From positions 17,461 through 81,460 of the forward strand of contig JAFTJA010000008.1 of assembly GCA_017456605.1 (NCBI GenBank): a DNA stretch of 64,000 nucleotides, written 5' to 3'. Below, one piece after another: positions 8,193 through 15,789 of this stretch. A model generated the notes under the pieces. The model made no database searches. It worked only from the letters and a program-made list of their open reading frames with translations, and was not told the DNA's origin. The translations under genes were made by a program, and so were the position numbers. The number at the start of each line of letters is the position of its first letter. Position 1 is the stretch's first letter. Source of the DNA: Clostridia bacterium (GTDB lineage Bacteria; Bacillota; Clostridia; Monoglobales; Monoglobaceae).

Positions 8193-8789
8193 TTGAATAA
8201 ATCAGAGAGTAAATATTTTAATACTGCCAAAAAGATGGACAAGGCACTTATATCCCTTCTTGAAGAAAAATCTTTTGAGTATATAACAGTTAGCGAAATA
8301 TGTAAAAGGGCAGAAGTTAATCGTTCTACTTTCTATTTACATTATGAAAATACGGTTGATTTACTCAATGAGACGGCGAGATTTTTACTTGATGATTTTG
8401 CTGCATATTTTAATGTTGATGTAGCAAATATAACTAATAAATTTAAGGAGAACTCGCTTGATGAGTTAAATTTTATATCGGATGAGTATTTGCATCCATA
8501 TTTGTCATATATTAAGGAGAATAGAATTGCATTTTCAACCGTTTTATTACATTCAGTTTCATTTGGATTTAATGAAATATTTCAAAGGCTTTATGACAAT
8601 ATATTTAATCCGATTTTAGAAAGATACAGTTATCCTGCCACTGACAGGAAATATGCTATGATGTTTTATCTTAACGGAATAACCGCAATTGTAACAGAGT
8701 GGCTTAAAGACGGATGCGAAAAGACAATCGAAGAAGTATCTCAAATTATTTACGGATGTATATTTGGGCGTGAAAATAATATCATCTAA
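8193..8789 (+). CDS. TetR/AcrR-family transcriptional regulator
   Basis: 198 residues. The N-terminal helix-turn-helix (about 10-55) reads LISLLEEKSFEYITVSEICKRAEVNRSTFYLHY, a clear TetR pattern with the YxHF/YLHY signature. The remaining ~140 residues are a helical ligand-binding domain without recognisable identity. The start is a TTG preceded by AAAGGAGGGG at good distance; no ATG is available nearby. It is cotranscribed with the small membrane protein upstream, which is its most likely target together with itself. Confidence 0.9.
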   Translation: MNKSESKYFNTAKKMDKALISLLEEKSFEYITVSEICKRAEVNRSTFYLHYENTVDLLNETARFLLDDFAAYFNVDVANITNKFKENSLDELNFISDEYLHPYLSYIKENRIAFSTVLLHSVSFGFNEIFQRLYDNIFNPILERYSYPATDRKYAMMFYLNGITAIVTEWLKDGCEKTIEEVSQIIYGCIFGRENNII

Positions 8790-8805
8790 CCCGTTCGGCT
8801 CTTCC

Positions 8806-8846
8806 AAAACAAAAAGGACATCAACAAATGTTCTTTTTGTTTTTTT
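8806..8846. terminator. Bidirectional terminator between convergent tetR and yitT-like genes
   Basis: An A-rich/T-rich inverted repeat (AAAACAAAAAGGACAT / ATGTTCTTTTTGTTTT) with a short loop between two converging genes. Confidence 0.8.
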
Positions 8847-9704
8847 CTATTTATATTCAATACCACTTATCGAATTACTTACAGTACTTTTAAATACAAT
8901 GCAATCTGAATACTTTAGTATTAAATCCTCGATATATGGAGCTTTTTCTTTTTCAGCGACACACAAGATGATTTTTCTATTGCTTCCTGTATATGCACCT
9001 TGTGCGTTGATTATTGTAGCTTTTTGATGAGTTTTACTTGATATATCAGAACAAAGCTCTTGTGCATTAGATGTAATAATTTCAAACCTGATTGATTCTA
9101 TCTTTGATAACCGAAGAGTGTTGCTGATGTTACTGTTTACAAATGAGTAAAGCATACTGCAAATGACAGGTTCAATCATCATATCATAAACAAAATATGA
9201 GCTTAGTGCAATCAACATATTAATAAAGAAGAGTATATTCATAAAATTTAAATGAGGCTTATTTTTCTTTATCAATGCAGCAATTATATCAATTCCCCCG
9301 GCGGAGCCATTAAACCTTAGTGTAACAGCGTATATAATTCCCCTTATTGTTCCGGCAGCAATGGGGGATAGTACTATACTTGTCCCTGTATTGGTTGCAT
9401 AGTAAAATCTTGATATGTCTATGTACTTAAATAGTATAATTGATAAAGAAAACGAAACAACAAAAATTGTGCTTTTTATTGCAAAATCACGGCTTAGAAT
9501 AAAAAATGCTGCAATTAAAAGCGGTATGTTAATAAATAAAGCCAGATATCCCATATTGATATTTGATAAATCTTGTATCATTGTGCATATTCCGTCTATT
9601 CCTGCAGGTGCAAATTTGTTGGGAAAAACAAATACTGAGTAATTAACTGCTGCCAAAAAAGCAAAGAAAGTCATTGCGATATATTCAAAAATTTTTTTAA
9701 ACAT
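8847..9704 (-). CDS. YitT-family membrane protein (DUF2179 C-terminal domain)
   Basis: 285 residues. About five or six hydrophobic segments occupy residues ~8-200 (FGIDGICTMIQ-like loop, GSAGGIDIIAALI motif typical of YitT). A soluble C-terminal ~80-residue domain (IRFEIITSNAQEL ... GAYTGSNRKIILCVAEKEK) corresponds to DUF2179. Function is not established; these are thought to be transporters or ligand-binding membrane proteins. The start at MFKKIFEY is chosen because AAGGAG lies 10 bases before it; an upstream ATG 20 codons earlier has no ribosome binding site. It is divergent from the LysR gene, which may regulate it. Confidence 0.85.
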   Translation of the reverse strand: MFKKIFEYIAMTFFAFLAAVNYSVFVFPNKFAPAGIDGICTMIQDLSNINMGYLALFINIPLLIAAFFILSRDFAIKSTIFVVSFSLSIILFKYIDISRFYYATNTGTSIVLSPIAAGTIRGIIYAVTLRFNGSAGGIDIIAALIKKNKPHLNFMNILFFINMLIALSSYFVYDMMIEPVICSMLYSFVNSNISNTLRLSKIESIRFEIITSNAQELCSDISSKTHQKATIINAQGAYTGSNRKIILCVAEKEKAPYIEDLILKYSDCIVFKSTVSNSISGIEYK

Positions 9705-9811
9705 AAGATGAATCTCCTTGGAAAGTATTGAATTTATTATAAATGAATGATAAAATATAGTCAAATACTTTTAAAAAATCAAAACTATAGAAAAAAACTA
9801 TGAGGTAGAAT

Positions 9812-10753
9812 ATGTTTAGTAAATACGAGTATGTATATCAAGTGTATAAAGAACACAACTTTACAAAGGCGGCAGAAAAATTGTTTATTTCGCAACCTTC
9901 TTTGAGTGCTGCTATAAAAAAGATTGAGGAAAAGGTCGGTGCAGAACTTTTTGAAAGAAGAGGTAAGGGCATCGAACTTACAGAAGTTGGCAAAGAGTAT
10001 ATTGCTACAACCGAACAGATTATAAAGGCTGAAAATGAGTTTAAAAATAAACTCAATGATATTTACAATTTAGAATCGGGACAGATTACCGTTGGAGGTT
10101 CTAACTACCTTTCATCATATGTTCTTCCCAAAATAATAACCCGCTTTACTTCATTGCATCCCAATATTGTTGTTAACCTTGTGGAAGCAAATTCTACTAA
10201 TTTAAGGGATATGGTTAAAAACGAGCAAGTTGATATCATTATTGATAGTTTTGACGAAGCTATTGATGAATATCAGGGTTATTCATTAGCTACGGAGAGA
10301 ATTTTACTTTGTGTTCCTGTAGATAACAAAATCAATGAGGGATTAAAGGAATTTCAAATATATCCTGATAGTATTTATAACAAGTCAGTCGATCTGGATA
10401 CTGTGGCATCTGTACCTATAGAACTGTTTAAAAATGAAAAGTTCATACTTCTTAAAAAGGGTAACGATATGCATTACCGTGCTATGGACATTTTTAATAA
10501 AAGTAATGTTGAACCTAAAATAATATTCAGCGTTGACCAACTCAATATATCTTATGCACTTTCGAATTCGGGAATGGGAGTGTGCTTTGTTACAGATACT
10601 TATTTTAAGTATGGAAATTTTTCTAAAAATGTTTTGTTGTATAATGTAGGGGAACAACATTCCGGCAGAACACTATACATTGCTCACAAACGAAATAAGT
10701 ATTGCACAAGGGCGATGGCGGAATTTATTAGGGTGACAAAGGAAATTATGTAA
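9812..10753 (+). CDS. LysR-family transcriptional regulator
   Basis: 313 residues. The winged HTH at residues ~1-62 reads YQVYKEHNFTKAAEKLFISQPSLSAAIKKIEEKVGAELFERRGKGIELTEVG, the canonical LysR pattern. Residues ~90-300 form the periplasmic-binding-protein-like effector domain (GQITVGGSNYLSSYVLP at its start). It is transcribed divergently from the yitT-like gene with about 107 bases between the starts, the usual arrangement for a LysR regulator and its target. The effector is unknown. Confidence 0.92.
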   Translation: MFSKYEYVYQVYKEHNFTKAAEKLFISQPSLSAAIKKIEEKVGAELFERRGKGIELTEVGKEYIATTEQIIKAENEFKNKLNDIYNLESGQITVGGSNYLSSYVLPKIITRFTSLHPNIVVNLVEANSTNLRDMVKNEQVDIIIDSFDEAIDEYQGYSLATERILLCVPVDNKINEGLKEFQIYPDSIYNKSVDLDTVASVPIELFKNEKFILLKKGNDMHYRAMDIFNKSNVEPKIIFSVDQLNISYALSNSGMGVCFVTDTYFKYGNFSKNVLLYNVGEQHSGRTLYIAHKRNKYCTRAMAEFIRVTKEIM

Positions 10754-10808
10754 ATGATGCTATATTTGAAATTAAATAGCATCTAAACCATTCGTTTTTT
10801 TCAAAATC

Positions 10809-10840
10809 AAAGGACACCATTTGGTGTCCTTTGTTTTTTG
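10809..10840 (+). terminator. Terminator after the LysR gene
   Basis: Perfect stem CAAAGGACACCA / TGGTGTCCTTTG followed by six T residues. Confidence 0.85.
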
Positions 10841-10867
10841 CATACAGCGACTTAATTTGGATGGGTG

Positions 10868-11150
10868 TCTACTAGGTTATAAGACCGGCGAGCGGAGCTC
10901 GTTGGGGCTCACAGTGTGCTGCTGCCGGTGGCAGATGAAGGCACTCTGTGAGTACCGTAGCGGTCGAAAAATCGAGGAAAAGCGGAGACCCGCCCGAAAT
11001 TTTTCGGGAACCGCAAGGCGGCTTTCCGAAGGAAAGATAACCCGGAACCTCCTCCCGATGTACAAAACGCTCTGCGTTTTTTATTATTGCAAAATGCCCT
11101 CGCATTTTACCAACCTTCGTTAAAAACAGTCCACCGGACTGTTTTCTTAA
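10868..11150. repeat. GC-rich hairpin-filled segment, probable dispersed repeat
   Basis: This stretch is clearly richer in G+C than its AT-rich surroundings and is packed with short hairpins. Examples are GAGCGGAGCTC, CCCGAAATTTTTCGGG, AAACGCTCTGCGTTT, AAAATGCCCTCGCATTTT and AAAACAGTCCACCGGACTGTTTT. Open frames exist on both strands but lack ribosome binding sites and protein-like composition, so I do not call genes. It ends at a tRNA-like 3' fragment. It could be an inserted repeat element or a structured RNA. Nothing else gene-like is seen between 10754 and 11293. Confidence 0.5.
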
Positions 11151-11157
11151 CACTACG

Positions 11158-11187
11158 GCGTCGGTTCAAATCCGGCCCCTGCACCCA
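11158..11187 (+). tRNA. tRNA 3' fragment (T arm and acceptor strand), initiator-tRNA-like
   Basis: GTCGG-TTCAAAT-CCGGC (11160-11176) is a perfect T arm, followed by CCCTGCA, a C and CCA. It closely resembles the 3' end of bacterial tRNA-fMet as I remember it. No matching 5' acceptor strand (TGCAGGG) is seen upstream, although GAGCTCGTTGGGGCTCAC near 10894 faintly recalls the D-arm to anticodon part of the same tRNA. It is therefore a fragment or a broken gene, possibly an integration scar. A terminator follows immediately, as for a real tRNA. Confidence 0.5.
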
Positions 11188-11188
11188 C

Positions 11189-11217
11189 CAAAAGCAAGCA
11201 CAATGTGCTTGCTTTTT
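11189..11217 (+). terminator. Terminator after the tRNA fragment
   Basis: AAAAGCAAGCA / TGTGCTTGCTTTT stem with a 3-nt loop and a T run. Confidence 0.82.
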
Positions 11218-11293
11218 TGTGTCTAAAAGTTGTCCGTTTTATCCGTTTTTACCGGTCTATAATATAGTTATACCAAAAGAAAGGGGAAAAGCT

Positions 11294-11374
11294 ATGGTAA
11301 AAATGGAAGAAAAACTAAAGAAGGAGGTAGTTGATCTATATTTATTTGCAACCTTATGTATAACGATACATTAG
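11294..11374 (+). CDS. Short ORF (26 aa) overlapping the MuF toxin start; leader or displaced N-terminus
   Basis: It encodes MVKMEEKLKKEVVDLYLFAT followed by LCITIH. AAAGGGG lies before its ATG, a better ribosome site than that of the next gene. Its end overlaps the start of the toxin gene by 19 bases in another frame. It may be a coupling leader peptide. Alternatively it may be the true N-terminus of the toxin, separated from it by a frameshift. Confidence 0.45.
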   Translation: MVKMEEKLKKEVVDLYLFATLCITIH

Positions 11375-12612
11375 AGAGCATTGGTAAAAAGAAAAAAACC
11401 ATCGGATTTGAAGAAGAACGGCTTTTAGAACACGTTAAGAAGTCTGTCGAAAGCTATTTTGAGGATTTTAAAATTGACGAAAAGCTTTTTAAAGATTTTA
11501 ATGAAAGACAAAGGAAACACCTTGTTAATTTGAGTAAAAACATAGATGAGATGAAAGAAAATGCGGTAAAGGATATAATTAAAGAAATTTTCACACCACT
11601 AAGTGATAAAGAAACTATTACCGAAAAACAGAGGTCTTTAGAATTAGCGACAGAACAAATTATAAACTCTATAAACGTTTCCATAGAAAGTATCAATAGA
11701 CAAATAGGTTACTCTATGGTATTATATAGCTATGAGAATAAGGGCTACAAAAAATATCGCTTAAAACCGGGTTCTACAGCTTGTGAAGAATGCAAGGAAC
11801 AAGGAAGAAATACATATTCGATAGAAAAACTCAAAGATGCAGAGTTTTTGCCTCTTGTGCACCCAAACTGCAGATGCACTATTGAAATTCTTGATGACAA
11901 AAACAAAGCAGTTGCCACGGTTGACAGCAAAGCTATAGAAGAGCAGCTGGGAAAAGCAGAAAGCACCAAGGAAATGGGCTTTTTGGATTATGTAAGTACC
12001 TTGCTTTCAGCGGCGGCACTAATTCCAGGGATTGACAGTATTGTGGATTTAATTTCAATACCTGTTGACCTACTCAGGGGAGACCTAATTTCTGCGGGCT
12101 TTGATTTAATGGGAATAGTCCCATTTATTGGGGAACTCGGTGATGCAGGTAAGGCTCTAAGAATAGCGGATAAGGTAAGTGATGTTGCAAAGGCTACTGA
12201 TAAAGTGACAGATGGCGTTAAACTTATTGACAGTACAAGTGATATAATAAAAACTGCAAAGCGCTCTCCAATAGAAATTCCGCAAACAGCAACAGTTAAA
12301 GAACAAGCAAAAAATGGTTACTCACAAATTAAGTATACTTGGCAATCAGGTGATTATAAATATACAAGTCGTTGGCATACCCAAACGCCAAATGCACCCG
12401 AAGGGCAAGGAACTACATGGGTGGTAGAAAGAAAAAGAAGTGGAATTGGTTATGGAGAGAATCCCCAACCCCATAGAGAAGAAATTTTAATTGGGAAAAA
12501 TAAATGGATTTCAAGGCAGGACTGGAAAGATGCAATAACTGCAAGAAAACAAGGAACAGCAACAAAACAACAAAAGGAGTGGTTAGATAATGGACATTGG
12601 AAAGACAGATAA
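11356..12612 (+). CDS. MuF-type polymorphic toxin (phage head-morphogenesis domain with C-terminal toxin)
   Basis: 418 residues in three parts. The N-terminal ~180 residues are helical and end in a phage Mu gpF/SPP1 gp7-like metal-binding motif, STACEECKEQG ... HPNCRCTIEIL (about 138-178). Residues ~205-290 form a hydrophobic, Gly/Asp-rich linker (LIPGIDSIVDLISIPVDLL, GIVPFIGELGDAGKAL) of the kind that precedes toxin domains. The last ~95 residues (YTWQSGDYKYTSRWHTQTP to GHWKDR) are a basic, Trp/His-rich domain, probably the toxin, whose activity I cannot assign. No ribosome site is well placed before ATG 11356 (AGGAGG is 26 bases upstream). No phage structural genes are adjacent, so it looks like a stand-alone remnant or domesticated effector. 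The acidic gene that overlaps its end fits an immunity protein. Confidence 0.75.
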   Translation: MYNDTLESIGKKKKTIGFEEERLLEHVKKSVESYFEDFKIDEKLFKDFNERQRKHLVNLSKNIDEMKENAVKDIIKEIFTPLSDKETITEKQRSLELATEQIINSINVSIESINRQIGYSMVLYSYENKGYKKYRLKPGSTACEECKEQGRNTYSIEKLKDAEFLPLVHPNCRCTIEILDDKNKAVATVDSKAIEEQLGKAESTKEMGFLDYVSTLLSAAALIPGIDSIVDLISIPVDLLRGDLISAGFDLMGIVPFIGELGDAGKALRIADKVSDVAKATDKVTDGVKLIDSTSDIIKTAKRSPIEIPQTATVKEQAKNGYSQIKYTWQSGDYKYTSRWHTQTPNAPEGQGTTWVVERKRSGIGYGENPQPHREEILIGKNKWISRQDWKDAITARKQGTATKQQKEWLDNGHWKDR

Positions 12613-12970
12613 TTACAAGTTTTATGAAGGATATGAAGGCGAACCAGAAGTTATTTTATCAGTCAAAAATAATGAATTAGAAACAATACATATTTGGGAT
12701 GGATTTTTTGATGATATATTTAGAAAGCCTTCGCTGGATGGAAAAGGATGGAACGGATTTACCAGAGACTATCATCAATGCGAAGGTGCTTTTGACGATT
12801 ACGGAGAAGCTATTATAACAGACATACAAGAATATATAGAAGATTTAAAAATTTACGAAGGCAGAAAGTTTGACTATGAAGATACTAAAGAAGTTTATAA
12901 TCTTATTTGTTCTTGGTTAAACGAAACACTAAGAAGAGGGTGCAAAGAAATAATTGTCAGAGTTGATTGA
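12590..12970 (+). CDS. Probable immunity protein of the MuF toxin
   Basis: 126 residues, strongly acidic (EGYEGEPEV, DGFFDDIF, EYIEDLKIYEG) with many aromatic residues, as expected of a small protein that blocks a basic toxin domain. It overlaps the toxin's 3' end by 23 bases and has its own AAAGGAG 10 bases before the ATG, so it is translated from the same message. I do not recognise a named family. The immunity role is inferred from position, size and charge only. Confidence 0.65.
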   Translation: MDIGKTDNYKFYEGYEGEPEVILSVKNNELETIHIWDGFFDDIFRKPSLDGKGWNGFTRDYHQCEGAFDDYGEAIITDIQEYIEDLKIYEGRKFDYEDTKEVYNLICSWLNETLRRGCKEIIVRVD

Positions 12971-13115
12971 AAGATAATTTTGATAAATTATCGTAATTTT
13001 CCTGAAGAAATTATTGCTAATGGGAAAAAGATTAATTAGGTAAGACGATTGGTACAAAACGAAAATATTTTTGCAAAATATAAACCCCTGCATCTATTAT
13101 GTAGCCGAAAGACAT

Positions 13116-13155
13116 AAAAACGACAATTTATCGTATGATAGGTTGTCGTTTTTTG
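13116..13155 (+). terminator. Terminator downstream of the toxin/immunity genes
   Basis: AAAACGACAA / TTGTCGTTTT stem around a 16-nt loop, ending in TTTTTT. Confidence 0.75.
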
Positions 13156-13175
13156 TTCTGTTATTTTAATAAATA

Positions 13176-13204
13176 TTGAAATAAAACAAAAAATATGATA
13201 GAAT
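13176..13204 (+). promoter_or_regulatory. Promoter of the HTH-serine dehydratase gene
   Basis: TTGAAA (13176-13181), 17-bp spacer, TAGAAT (13199-13204). It is followed at 13211-13223 by an AACCACAGGTTGA inverted repeat that could be an operator for the protein's own HTH. Confidence 0.6.
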
Positions 13205-13313
13205 ATATCAACCACAGGTTGATAAAAAAGATAGAAAATCTTTTTTGTTGCCTTTATAGTTGAGAAATTTTTACATACAATATATATATTAAAGCCTTAA
13301 ACGGAGTAATATT

Positions 13314-14747
13314 ATGAATGAATTTCAACCGGAAAAAGTTATTGAATTGAGAACAAAGCACAAAATGTCGCAACGTGAGCTTGGAAAATGCCTTGGTGTG
13401 ACTGACAGAGCCATTTCAAAATGGGAGACAGGGCTGTCAAAGCCTTCCGGACAGAATCTCATATATCTGTCTAAGATATTTTCTGTTCCCATTGAGTACT
13501 TTCTACAAAAACCTGATACATTGAAGACTGCATCCCCCCAAAAAGGGATGGAGTCAATAATCGAGCTTTACAAGATAGGCAGCGGTCCGTCAAGCTCACA
13601 CACAATCGGTCCTGAAAAAGCATGTCTTGCTTTCAAAGATAAAAACAAAGAAGCTGACGAATTTGAAGTGATTCTTTATGGGTCGCTGGCAAAAACGGGC
13701 AAGGGACATGGCACGGATGAGGTAGTCAAAAAAACCTTTTTGCCCAAAAACTGCCGGGTTATTTTTGATGTGCTCAAGGCAGACATTCCACACCCAAATA
13801 CGATGGAAATTATTGCCCTTAAAGGAAATAAGGAAATAGACAGAATAAGAGCCTTCAGTGTGGGCGGCGGAAGCATTGAATTTGAAAATATAAAAAACGT
13901 ACCTTGCAACAGAATATACAGAAAAAGCACTTTCAATGAAATAGCGGAATATTGCAGAAAAAATTCGAAAAAGCTGTGGGAATATGCACTAGAAAACGAA
14001 GACGATACTTTTTTGGATTATATGCGGAATATATGGCAGGTTATGAAAGAGACCATCACCCGCGGTTTGGCTGACGATGGCGTTTTGCCGGGCGGTCTTG
14101 AGGTGCAGAAGAAGGCGAAGATTTTGTTTAACAGCCAGCATATTGATGAAAGTGCCCAGACCAGAGAAAATCGGATGGTTTGTGCATATGCCTTTGCTGT
14201 TGGTGAACAAAATGCTTCAGGATGCAGAGTTGTTACAGCCCCGACTTGCGGTGCGGCGGGGGTTTTGCCGGCTGTGCTTTATTATCAGCAGCAAAAGGGT
14301 GAATTTTCTGACGAAGAAATTGTCCGTGCACTTATGACGGCCGGAATAATAGGGAATATCATAAAAACAAATGCTTCAATTTCAGGCGCAGAATGTGGCT
14401 GTCAGGCAGAGGTGGGAAGTGCCTGCGCTATGGCGGCGGCGGCACTTGCGGAATTGTTTGGGCTGAGCATTGACAAAATCGAGTATGCGGCAGAAATTGC
14501 AATGGAACATCATCTGGGACTTACGTGTGACCCCATATGCGGACTTGTGCAGATACCGTGCATTGAAAGAAATGCCGTTGCTGCGATGCGAGCAATAAAT
14601 GCAGTGAGCTTGTCCAGCTTTTTGTGGGATTCAAGAAAGATTTCATTTGACAAGGTCGTTCAGACGATGAAAGAAACCGGGCGTGACATGCACACTGCGT
14701 ATAAAGAAACTGCAGAGGGCGGTCTGGCAAAAATAAAGATTACTTAA
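13314..14747 (+). CDS. L-serine dehydratase ([4Fe-4S] type) with an N-terminal HTH (XRE) domain
   Basis: 477 residues. Residues ~8-62 are an XRE helix-turn-helix (MSQRELGKCLGVTDRAISKWE, LIYLSKIFSVPIEYF). From ~78 onward it is a one-chain serine dehydratase. The beta part holds KIGSGPSSSHTIGPEKA, and the alpha part holds APTCGAAGVLPAVL, ECGCQAEVGSACAMAAAAL and CDPICGLVQIPCIERNA, which supply the Fe-S cluster cysteines. It converts L-serine to pyruvate and ammonia without PLP. The fused DNA-binding domain is unusual and suggests that the enzyme also senses serine to control its own gene. The ATG follows AACGGAG; a terminator ends the single-gene transcript. Confidence 0.9.
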   Translation: MNEFQPEKVIELRTKHKMSQRELGKCLGVTDRAISKWETGLSKPSGQNLIYLSKIFSVPIEYFLQKPDTLKTASPQKGMESIIELYKIGSGPSSSHTIGPEKACLAFKDKNKEADEFEVILYGSLAKTGKGHGTDEVVKKTFLPKNCRVIFDVLKADIPHPNTMEIIALKGNKEIDRIRAFSVGGGSIEFENIKNVPCNRIYRKSTFNEIAEYCRKNSKKLWEYALENEDDTFLDYMRNIWQVMKETITRGLADDGVLPGGLEVQKKAKILFNSQHIDESAQTRENRMVCAYAFAVGEQNASGCRVVTAPTCGAAGVLPAVLYYQQQKGEFSDEEIVRALMTAGIIGNIIKTNASISGAECGCQAEVGSACAMAAAALAELFGLSIDKIEYAAEIAMEHHLGLTCDPICGLVQIPCIERNAVAAMRAINAVSLSSFLWDSRKISFDKVVQTMKETGRDMHTAYKETAEGGLAKIKIT

Positions 14748-14755
14748 AAAAGAAA

Positions 14756-14787
14756 AGACCCTGCTGTGCAGGGTTGATTTTTTTTCA
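14756..14787 (+). terminator. Terminator of the serine dehydratase gene
   Basis: ACCCTGC / GCAGGGT stem with a short loop and a long T run. Confidence 0.82.
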
Positions 14788-14788
14788 A

Positions 14789-15661
14789 TCAAAGAATACT
14801 CTTTAGGTAAGCAGTGGGGGAAAGCCCCACTGCTTTTTTGAATGAGCGTGAAAAGGTGTGGACGGAGGAAAAACCAAGCATATCCGAAATCTGGCTGACC
14901 GAATTATTATTTTCGCGCAGAAGTTTTTTTGCTTCCTTTATTCGAAGAGAAGCATAATAGTCCATGGGGCTCATAGCGGTGCTTTCGCGAAAAATTTTGC
15001 ATAGCTGTGTTTTCCCCAAAAGAAAATGCTTGCAGAGCTTTTCAAGGGATATATTTGAATAAATATTGGATTTGAGATATTCACAGATTAACTCTGCCAA
15101 AGAATTGTTCGCAATATCCCGGGAGGTTTTTCCGGGGAGCATTGTCTCGCCCAGGGCACTTTCGTTTCGGATAAGATGAATAAGAAGCTCTGTGAAATAA
15201 CAACCAAGCAGCTGTGATGCACCGAAAATATCAGGCAAGAAGCAAAGAGAATTCTTATTTTCATAATCGCTGGGTATTTCGCCTATGGCGTTTTTTGCTT
15301 CTTCAAGGAAGAGAGAAAGAAGTGTTCTGGAAGTTTTGTCTATAGTGAAGGTCTTGTTCCTGAGAGAATGCATCATATCGCTTTCGACGGTGAAAGAAAC
15401 AACCAGAAGATTGCTTGCTGCACAGTTGTCAGAAATGTGTGCGTGCATTTCCATAGGTTCGTGAAAAATTGCCTGTCCTTGGCTCAAGGTGCAGCCAATG
15501 CCGTTGGTTATGGCATTTATGCTGCCGCTGTCAACATAAACCATCTCCCAGAAATCGTGTTTTTCAGGAGCGTGGGAAAAATTTTTGCTGAATTCAAAGT
15601 AATAAATACTGTTGAAGCCTTCGATATTCAAATCTTGTTTTATGGGTTGCAATTTATACAT
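14789..15661 (-). CDS. AraC-family transcriptional regulator with cupin sensor
   Basis: 290 residues. The N-terminal ~150 residues form a cupin-type ligand pocket (SHAPEKHDFWEMVYVDSGS, FHEPMEMHAHIS). The C-terminal ~100 residues hold two helix-turn-helices (ISLEKLCKHFLLGKTQLCKIF and SVSQISDMLGFSSVHTFSRSF), the AraC signature. ATG 15661 has AGAGGTG at good spacing; an ORF start seven codons upstream does not. It is divergent from the deacetylase-kinase-NagB-like operon with about 130 bases between, so it is the likely activator of that sugar pathway, sensing a sugar derivative. Confidence 0.92.
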   Translation of the reverse strand: MYKLQPIKQDLNIEGFNSIYYFEFSKNFSHAPEKHDFWEMVYVDSGSINAITNGIGCTLSQGQAIFHEPMEMHAHISDNCAASNLLVVSFTVESDMMHSLRNKTFTIDKTSRTLLSLFLEEAKNAIGEIPSDYENKNSLCFLPDIFGASQLLGCYFTELLIHLIRNESALGETMLPGKTSRDIANNSLAELICEYLKSNIYSNISLEKLCKHFLLGKTQLCKIFRESTAMSPMDYYASLRIKEAKKLLRENNNSVSQISDMLGFSSVHTFSRSFKKAVGLSPTAYLKSIL

Positions 15662-15789
15662 AGAAAACACCTCTGTGAACAAAATGCTAAAAAGTGTGGA
15701 AATGTTGCTAAAGACATATATATATTGATATTATATAATAAAAGTAGCGAAAAATCAAGAAAAAATATGTTTAGGAGGAAAATATCAAA

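Larger units (their letters stand above)
12971..13313. other. 343-bp AT-rich gap after the toxin pair
   Basis: It holds the terminator at 13116-13155 and the serine dehydratase promoter at 13176-13204. The first ~140 bases show no gene, and short AT-rich inverted repeats only. Confidence 0.6.

Noticed and set aside
10821..11153. ORFs of 60-100 aa on both strands in the GC-rich hairpin segment
   Set aside because: No ribosome binding sites, odd composition and overlapping on both strands; more consistent with open frames in a repeat.
10890..11160. Group I intron splitting tRNA-fMet
   Set aside because: The conserved group I core elements are not visible, and the flanking halves do not give a convincing anticodon stem.
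10860..11190. Possible tmRNA, because of length and tRNA-like 3' end
   Set aside because: No matching 5' acceptor strand and no tag-peptide frame (ANDN..LAA) were found in the interval; the T arm fits an initiator-like tRNA instead.
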